DNA from: Polytrichum commune
Lineage: Eukaryota > Streptophyta > Polytrichopsida > Polytrichales > Polytrichaceae
DNA length: 64,000 bases
Reading direction: 5' to 3'
Assembly: GCA_950295325.1 (NCBI GenBank)
Contig: OX485806.1
Span: 23,996,001-24,060,000, forward strand
Within the stretch, counting starts at the first letter, position 1. The number at the start of each line of letters is the position of its first letter. The notes beneath the pieces are model-generated. The model was not told the origin of the DNA, made no database searches, and saw only the letters and a list, made by a program, of their open reading frames with translations. Positions 57,677 to 64,000 of the stretch are shown here, in pieces. Made by a program: the position numbers and the translations under genes.

Positions 57677-58025
57677 TGGTATTTAGTCTCACCAATTCTA
57701 ATTGTCTTGCTCAATACTAATTGTAAACCATGGTACAGTGTCACCAACACTAGTACATGTAAACCCAACATCATTTGTCATTTCTTGTATTTTTTTGGGG
57801 GGGGGGGGGGGTTAAAGATTTATAGTGTTGCAATTGTTGTCACTTACCAAGTGATTTTTCATCCAAATTTTCATCATCCATGACAATATTTCACCACAAG
57901 TTGCTGACAAGAGAAGGTAGGGTTTTGGCCAATGGATGAACTCATCCATCATCCATGTTAGTATCTGTTCACTTTTTCATAAGAAGCGACATCCAAAAAG
58001 TTACCATAGTGACACTAAATACCAT
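57677..58025. mobile_element. TTTAGTGT MITE, larger copy
   Basis: The left end ATGGTATTTAGTCTCAC is mirrored by GTGACACTAAATACCAT at 58009-58025. The body is AT-rich with a G run at about 57797-57810. It relates by its ends to 32603-33024. Confidence 0.55.
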
Positions 58026-58049
58026 TTGACACTAAATATCAAATGTAGT

Positions 58050-58236
58050 GTAGTTATAGATCAACCGGCTGAGTTTGAGAAATAACCAATTGAAGTTGAA
58101 GACCTCAAGAAAACTACCGATCGTTTTAGAGGTATCTAGGTTACGGAATAAATATCAAATCTTAACATGTATTTCATTGGACTTAAAAGCACCAGGATTT
58201 TGGCCTATTATGCCCAACAATCTTCCTGAACACTGA
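58050..58236 (-). mobile_element. CCGGTT-type MITE fragment, inverted
   Basis: On + it reads CAACCGGCTGAGTTTGAGAA, CTACCGATCGTTTTAGAGG, TTAACATGTATTTCATTGGA, then TATTATGCCCAACAATCTTC. It lies back to back with the next copy on +. Confidence 0.55.
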
Positions 58237-58470
58237 AACTAGTGCCCCGGGAAGTTTTGGGCATATATAGTCGGTCAAAATCCCAGTGATTCTAAATCCA
58301 ACATGTTACATGTTAGACATCTTCCGGTTTTTCTTCCATTCATTTGAGGCATATTCTTCCATAGATTCCTCTAATATGATCGGTCATTCTCTTGAAGTCT
58401 CCAACTTCAACTGGTTATTTCTCAAATGCAACCGGTTCATCTGTAACCAACCGCCGGTTCTCCCTGAGCC
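58236..58470 (+). mobile_element. CCGGTT-type MITE, sub-type with CCCGGGAAG start
   Basis: GCCCCGGGAAGTTTTGGGCA start, GTTACATGTTAGACATCTTC, ATGATCGGTCATTCTC, ending GCCGGTTCTCCCTGAGCC. Closest to 29862-30098. Confidence 0.6.
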
Positions 58471-59217
58471 AGTGATCGGGGAGATTGTTGGGCATACTAA
58501 TCGGTTGAGATCCTAGTGTTTGCAAGTCCAACCGGTTACATGTTGACATCCTCCGGTTTTCCTTTACTAAATAGGGGTTATTCTATAAATTCCTCTAAAA
58601 TAATCGGTAATTCTCTTGCAGTCTTGAACTTCAACCGGTTATTTCTCAAACACAACCGGTTACATGTTGACATCCTTCGGTTTTCCTTTACTAAATTGGA
58701 ATTATTCTATAAATTCCTCTAAAACGATCGGTAATTCTCTTGTAGTCTTGAACTTCAACCAATTTTTTCTCAAACTCAACCGGTTACATGTTGACATCCT
58801 TCAATTTTCCTTTACTAAATAGGGGTTATTCTATAAATTCCTCTAAAATGATCAGTAATTCTCCTGTAGTCTTGAACTTCAACCGGTTACGGTATTTCTC
58901 AAACTCAACCGGTTACATGTTGACATCCTTCAGTTTTCCTTTACTAAATTGGGGTTGTTCTATTAACTCCTCTAAAATGGTCGGTAATTCTCCTGTAGTC
59001 TTGAACTTCAACCAATTAATTCTCAAACTCAACCAGTTACATGTTGACATCCTTCGGTTTTCCTTTATTAAATTGGGGTTATTCTATAAATCCCTCTAAA
59101 ATGATCGGTAATCCTCCTGCAGTCTTAAACTTCAACCGGTCACTTCTTAAACTCCACCGGTTCCTCTGTAATCAACCGGTGCATCTGCAACTAACCGCCG
59201 GTGCTTCCCGAGCAGTG
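58471..59217 (+). mobile_element. CCGGTT-type MITE with internal 120-bp amplification
   Basis: It starts AGTGATCGGGGAGATTGTTG, as in 14794-15028, and ends GGTGCTTCCCGAGCAGTGAT. Between, the core (CCGGTTACATGTTGACATCC, then TTTACTAAATTGGGGTTATT, then AATTCTCCTGTAGTCTTGAA) recurs with starts near 58541, 58659, 58780, 58908 and 59034. Short leucine/serine frames here arise from the repeat. Confidence 0.75.
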
Positions 59218-60457
59218 ATTGAGAGCCGTAAATGTTTTCATTCCATACAAGTACAAGGTGGGAATCAGAGCCCAGGTAGTTCTCGGTGTATCAATAAATT
59301 GTGCACGAATGACATAAATGCTCAAACAATGAAGGGCTCTGTTTGTACTTCTCTGAGTTCATTCCACAACTCATGACTAGACGACTAGACTCGCTCTCAC
59401 GCTCCCACAAACAAATTTCTTTTTGCTTATTCTTCTTTTAAAATATAATACCAAAAGCATGTGTCCATATATAGCTGGTATGTGCAGGAGAACCAGGCCT
59501 TCAGTGCGATTTTGGGTTTGTCTTATTGGTGTTATTTTGGAAGGCCGGTACACTTGAAGGTTGTTTATAATTATACCTATTTGAAAGTACGTAACCCAAT
59601 TATGAGGTCGGGGATTCACAACGTCCACGTAAGCCCATTCGGAAACCATGTGCACTCGTTGAGTTTGGAATTTGTTTTTTTCAAATTTATTGAGCCGGAG
59701 TGGGCGGGAGGGTGTGCATGATATGGCTTTGAATTGATTAACATTGATCATTAATATTTATTTAATGATGTTTATTGTCAATCAACTTCGCTTAATAGGT
59801 GCTTATATCTTCGATTTCTAGTATTTTATTTTGTTATTTAACCTCTCATTGTTGAAAAACACACACATGTTTTCTTATATAATATTACAGTATATATTGT
59901 GTCATATTTTGGCTATTAAAACACTTACATCAATAATCATTTACTTATCATTATGCCAAATAAGTACTACTATATGGGATTGTTAAATCACATTTCAATT
60001 GTCAAACGTGTTCAAATGTCTTTGTTAGAGTACCGATTGAGAATATGTGTTACAGTTGATGCCTTGCTGTAGTTAGGTTTTTGCTATCACTTAAAACAAC
60101 AACCCAGGGAACTAAGTCTCCAAGACGACTGAGATAGTGTCTATAAGGGTTAATGTAACATTGGTTTAAGGATTATAATAACAATCTAGAACCTTTCCTT
60201 TCTCATTCCTTCTTTATTATACTTATTCTGCACTCTTATGGTTCATTATGCTTTCTCGGTCGTGAGTGATTCCGTCCTATCTTCAAGGAATTATCTATCA
60301 CTCTATGTCTTGACCTATTTCCGTCGTGAAGCTCAAAAGCTTGGCAAGTAGTCAATGGCGATTTGTCAGGACATAGTCTAGGGTAATGTCTTTTGAATGC
60401 CACATCATCTTTGCATCTCAAGAATTATGCTTTGCAATCAATTCAAATTAAATTCTT
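59218..60457. other. Stretch without a recognised gene
   Basis: A 124-codon minus frame (59377-59751) and an overlapping 86-codon + frame have no motif I know. On minus near 60400-60360 a CKDDVAFKRHYPRLC segment looks vaguely like a zinc knuckle. A minus frame at 62385-62575 (LPDKLKRKLVIIVLEEWLN), beyond the LTR insertion, may belong to the same old gag-like sequence. This is weak. Confidence 0.3.
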
Positions 60458-62367
60458 GTGAGCCCTAAACCTCCACCCTTGAGCGTCGTAGTCTGGGTGG
60501 AAGCCTAGGAATCACATGCACTTCCTTAACCTCACTTAGCCCTTGGGAATTGGCACCCCATGCTATGAGCCGGGATTACACCCACCCCTAAATGCATTGT
60601 GGTCCGGGTGAGAGATCCCCTGTGCACATGATAAGTTTCCATACATGCATGCACTTCAATTCACTCAAGTGGGAGAAGTGGTGTAGATAACACCTTTGTG
60701 TCTTGGTAACCAAGCAAGCATTCGCAACCACTTAATTGGTTACTATGCCCTCATTCACAAGTTCATCACATTCCCCGTGCATTCTAGCATGGTAACACAA
60801 TTCCACCATACAAAGGGTAATCCAACTTATACTACCTTCCCCACCTTCGACTGCCTACAAGCCAATGCCCAATTGCCGCTTCTCCACCCTACATACACAC
60901 CTCTTATTATCCTAGCATACCTAAACTCTACCAAGTCTCATATCCAGCAGTTGCCCACAGTGAGAGGGCCTTAACTGCCATCCCCTTGATAACTAACTAC
61001 CACACCCATTGGGCAACAACCCAAGTATCTCAAGTCCTTTGGCCCTCCGAATTACCCTGTAGTCAAGGTCGACGTTGTTGCAAGCACAACGATTTTTCCC
61101 TCCTTCCTTAGTTGAGGTTGGCATCTCCACGCTGGCAGCATTCGCCTCAATTCCCCCGACTCCCACAAAACAGAGTCACCTCCCAGCAGGTAAAGGTTAC
61201 GGCGCTGCCAGCATTGCTGCCGACAACAAAATTCACCCAACTCCCTAGAATGCAAAACCAAAAGAAAAAAATGTTGGCTCACCGCCCAAAATTCACCTGC
61301 CACGGCCTCAACCACTGCCATTCAGCAGCAAGGGCCCTCGATTCGACATGTCCCATCAGCCCGCAAGAATCCCAGACATCAATCCTTGAATGCAGAATCG
61401 CAACCAAACCATTATTTCTACTCGGCAGCTAAGTTCCTCACGCTCCTGCTGACTCCTAGCAGAACGTAGCCTCGCCAATATGCATTGACCTCCCTGTTCC
61501 CACAATTAGTAGTTTCCAGCCGGAGTTACGTGCCATCCATTCGTTTTTAATCAAATGCCCACATGCCTCATTTGCACTCACAAAAAAAACCACTAGGGTG
61601 AGCTCAATTGCACCCAAGGCGAGTCATTTCAGAATTTCGGTTGTTTGCTGGATCTATGCCGAAGTCGACAACATGTGGGCACTCGTGGCAGCTGGATCGA
61701 CTATGAACCGGCTCACACGACTCTGCTTCAATGCAGGAAATTCCGGCTTGCCGAGATTCAACCTTCGCGGCTGGTGTCTCTTTTCTGCTTTGCCTTCGCC
61801 TTCAGTTCCGCCCATAGCAGTGCTGCCTCCCGGTAGTAGCCTCCTTCTGGGTGGAAGTTGTGATTCTTTTCTAAAAATGGAGCGGTTGGGGGTTTCGGCA
61901 ACCTCTCTGACCTGGCCCCAAAATCTCGACAGGGGCTCCGCCTTCCTGCAGCGGCTCTCCGTGCCAGTTGAGAGAGAGAGAGAGAGAGAGTCTCTTCCCT
62001 CCGAGCATTCCCATGACCCCTTGCCCCTTGATCCAAGAATCAAGCTCCTGATCCACAATTTGGAGCCCCCCCAATCCTAAAACAAACAACAACCTAAGCC
62101 TAAACCAACGATGCTCTTGCCTCAAGCCACTTGAGCTTAAGCAATTTGAGCTTAAGCATCGCCCAAACATAATTGAACCACCTACTTGTTTTTATTTTGG
62201 TTTTTTTTCTCTTTAATTACACACCGTCTCACAACTTAACTTAACTCTACTTAACTTTTAAACTTCAATACTTCCTAGCTTTTAAACTAACACAACAAAA
62301 TGCTCATACTAATGTTTGGAGGTTGTTAAGGTTAATCTTGAAATGTGGGCACATGGTTGGGCTCACA
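60458..62367 (-). mobile_element. Solo LTR (family A), 1,910 bp
   Basis: On + it begins TGTGAGCCCTAAACCTCCAC and ends TGGTTGGGCTCACA, so its sense strand is minus, as in the 42251-52230 element. Flanks ATTCT and ATTCC are a target duplication with one difference. The terminal stem-loop lies at 60458-60517. The interior is GC-richer with a GA run at 61969-61990. Frames of 90-160 codons at 61052-62170 overlap on both strands and carry no known motif. Confidence 0.8.
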
Positions 62368-63034
62368 ATTCCTTATTAATTCAACTCACAGTCGTTCAAC
62401 CATTCTTCTAAAACTATAATCACCAGCTTCCTCTTCAACTTATCTGGCAACTTCTCACCACAATTATCCACAAGATCATGTATAAACAATGCATCAACAA
62501 CTAGGCTATATTCCTTTATTGAAACCTTAGTCCAATTTAATCATAAATTGAATTGCCTTTGGTAATGTCTTACACTAAGTAGGCAACTTCTCTTTCTCGA
62601 GATGGTAATGTCTTTTGCAACTTATAGCCTGCTACTAAGTATGTCCTTTATCTGCAATCACGACGTGAGCTTCATGCCAGGTAAAGTCTAGGACTGACTA
62701 TTAGGCTATGCTCTGTCAAACTGGCCTCTATGCCTTTTCTTTTTCTCTCTGGGACAATACCTATAAACTCTTTGGCATGCCATGCTTCTTCTCTCACGAC
62801 TCTACCTCTTACGTCTCTCTACACAATTCCTTTCCCAATCTGGCTAATCGTCTCTCTAACTGCCCCGCTTAGGCTTTTCCTCTCTCATCGCACATAGGTG
62901 ATAAGCTGACATCCCAAGCAATAGCCCTTCTTTGATGCACCGGCTTTTTCCCTTTTCAACAGGCAATTGCCTCTCTCAGACTAATTGCCCTTGTTGGTTT
63001 CTCTCAAGATTGCTCGCCTACCCTCAACTTTGGA
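62368..63034. other. Pyrimidine-rich stretch without a supported gene
   Basis: The + strand is rich in CTCTC and CTTTTC words. No gene or repeat assigned beyond the weak gag-like segment near 62385-62575. Confidence 0.4.
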
Positions 63035-64000
63035 TGTGAGCCCAAGATTGTGCCCACATGTCCTCTTAACATTTAGAAATGTTAAAATTAAGTATTTGGG
63101 TTGTGAGAATAGTCAAAATGGACAAGTGTTAGATTTAGTTAAGTGTGTTAGTTGTTAAATTGATTTTGTTGAGTTTTTGTTTGAACTCCTTGTTATTAAA
63201 AGAAAAAAACCAAAAAAGAGTGAAGTTGTTTTAATTAGTGTGTGGGCAATGCTAGGTTGAAGTGGCTAGCCCTATTATTAATGTTCGAATAGGGCCAGAG
63301 TTGTGTTCGTTGAAAGAGGGGGTGGGGTTCCTTCGCCTCGAGTTGTTTTTTCTGGATTAGGCTACTGGAATGTAGGATCAGAGGAGAGGCACAAGGGGGC
63401 TCTCGGTGCGACAAATCTCTCTCTCTCTCTAGGAGATGGTGGTGGATAAGGTGCGGGAGCTCTGCCGGCTAAAGAGCTTCCAGCTTCGGGGAGGATGCCG
63501 CGAGGACGGTCTAGAAGGAGTCAGGCGCTGCTTCGGTGAATGAGGAGTGAGGGTGTGTGAGCTCAAAGTTGTTCCCACATGTCCAATTAACTACCTGAGA
63601 AGTTAAAACTTGACATGGGGTGTGGTGCACAGTGCTAACAAGATAGGTAGGAGAGTAAGGTGTTGAAATTAGGTTTAGATGAGTTAATTAGTGGTTGTGG
63701 GTAGAGTGGGAAGTTTGAAGCTTGTGGACTGAAAATATAAGGAAGTGGTAGGGTGATATTTTAAGCACGAGGCTAGGCTAGGGGTGTGGGCATTGGGCTG
63801 GTGTAATTGTTCGTTTTGGGTAACTTGGATGTGGGAATTAGGAAGGGGTCCTCCCAGCTCGGATTAGGCTCAAAATTTGTGGATCAGAGGGGGGGACCTG
63901 GCTAATCTCTTCGGCCAGGCAGAACATTCTCTCTCTCTGCCGGATGCCTGGGTGCAACAGGGGAGGCTGCGCAAGGTGCGTGGAGACGGTTGCCGAAGGG
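63035..64000 (+). mobile_element. Family A LTR start, interrupted and cut by the window edge
   Basis: It begins TGTGAGCCCAAGATTGTGCC, then CACATGT. GC-richer sequence with CTCTCTCTC runs follows, as in 36171-40328. A second LTR start lies inside at 63556. The right boundary is outside the window. Confidence 0.65.
63556..64000 (+). mobile_element. Nested family A LTR start, cut by the window edge
   Basis: It begins TGTGAGCTCAAAGTTGTTCC, then CACATGTCCAATTAAC. It repeats the pattern of nesting seen at 37411. Confidence 0.6.

Noticed and set aside
61598-62080. 160-codon + frame with an RE repeat
   Set aside because: It lies in a solo LTR. The repeat comes from a GA microsatellite, and opposite frames are equally long.

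Overview
This window looks like land-plant nuclear DNA from a large, repeat-packed genome. It is AT-rich, contains one 200-base N gap, and I can support no intact host gene in it. The reasons for calling it plant are a plant-type Ty3/gypsy polyprotein, Ty1/copia gag-protease debris, L1-like LINE fragments, PIF/Harbinger transposase debris, and many small terminal-inverted-repeat elements (MITEs). I cannot fix the species. A fern, lycophyte or gymnosperm-like genome would fit, but that is inference.

Layout. 1-2000: a LINE 3' tail on + and a decayed L1-like reverse transcriptase on -. 2000-7000: diverged dispersed repeats, including a ~1.2-1.3 kb direct duplication (3420-4760 and 5095-6300) that carries fold-back MITEs and a tRNA-derived SINE-like unit. 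7000-9230: no recognised gene, with a GC-richer patch. 9232-10746: six tandem units whose length shrinks steadily from 260 to 246 bp. 10761-11405: a TA-flanked MITE running into the N gap. 11406-13430: a strongly C-rich, decayed non-LTR element with an RNase H segment. 13440-18330: LINE debris, one CCGGTT-type MITE and a SINE-like unit that shares a 3' tail with the LINEs. 18330-27300: mostly unassigned, with MITEs and a long hairpin. 27316-33486: an inverted pair of 385-bp MITEs bracketing a ~300-bp tandem array and a solo LTR.

36171-40328 is a solo LTR with a second solo LTR of the same family nested inside it. 40820-42245 and 52236-52730 hold a dead PIF/Harbinger-like element. Into it has jumped the main feature of the window, a 9,980-bp LTR retrotransposon (42251-52230, coding on -). 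It has LTRs of 1,895 bp that look identical, an ACATC target duplication, and one 1,740-codon gag-protease-RT-RNase H frame that stops at the first zinc-binding residues of integrase. The integrase core is absent. 53425-54440 is a Ty1/copia gag-protease relic, followed by a CTCAAA-rich degenerate repeat. 57465-59217 is a cluster of CCGGTT-type elements. 60458-62367 is another solo LTR, and 63035-64000 holds two nested LTR starts cut by the window edge.

The unifying story is one LTR family represented by a young integrase-less element plus at least four solo LTRs and two edge-truncated copies. Every complete LTR seen ends in a stem-loop that presents a conserved loop, and the stem appears to be kept by paired changes. 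Nearly everything else is decayed.
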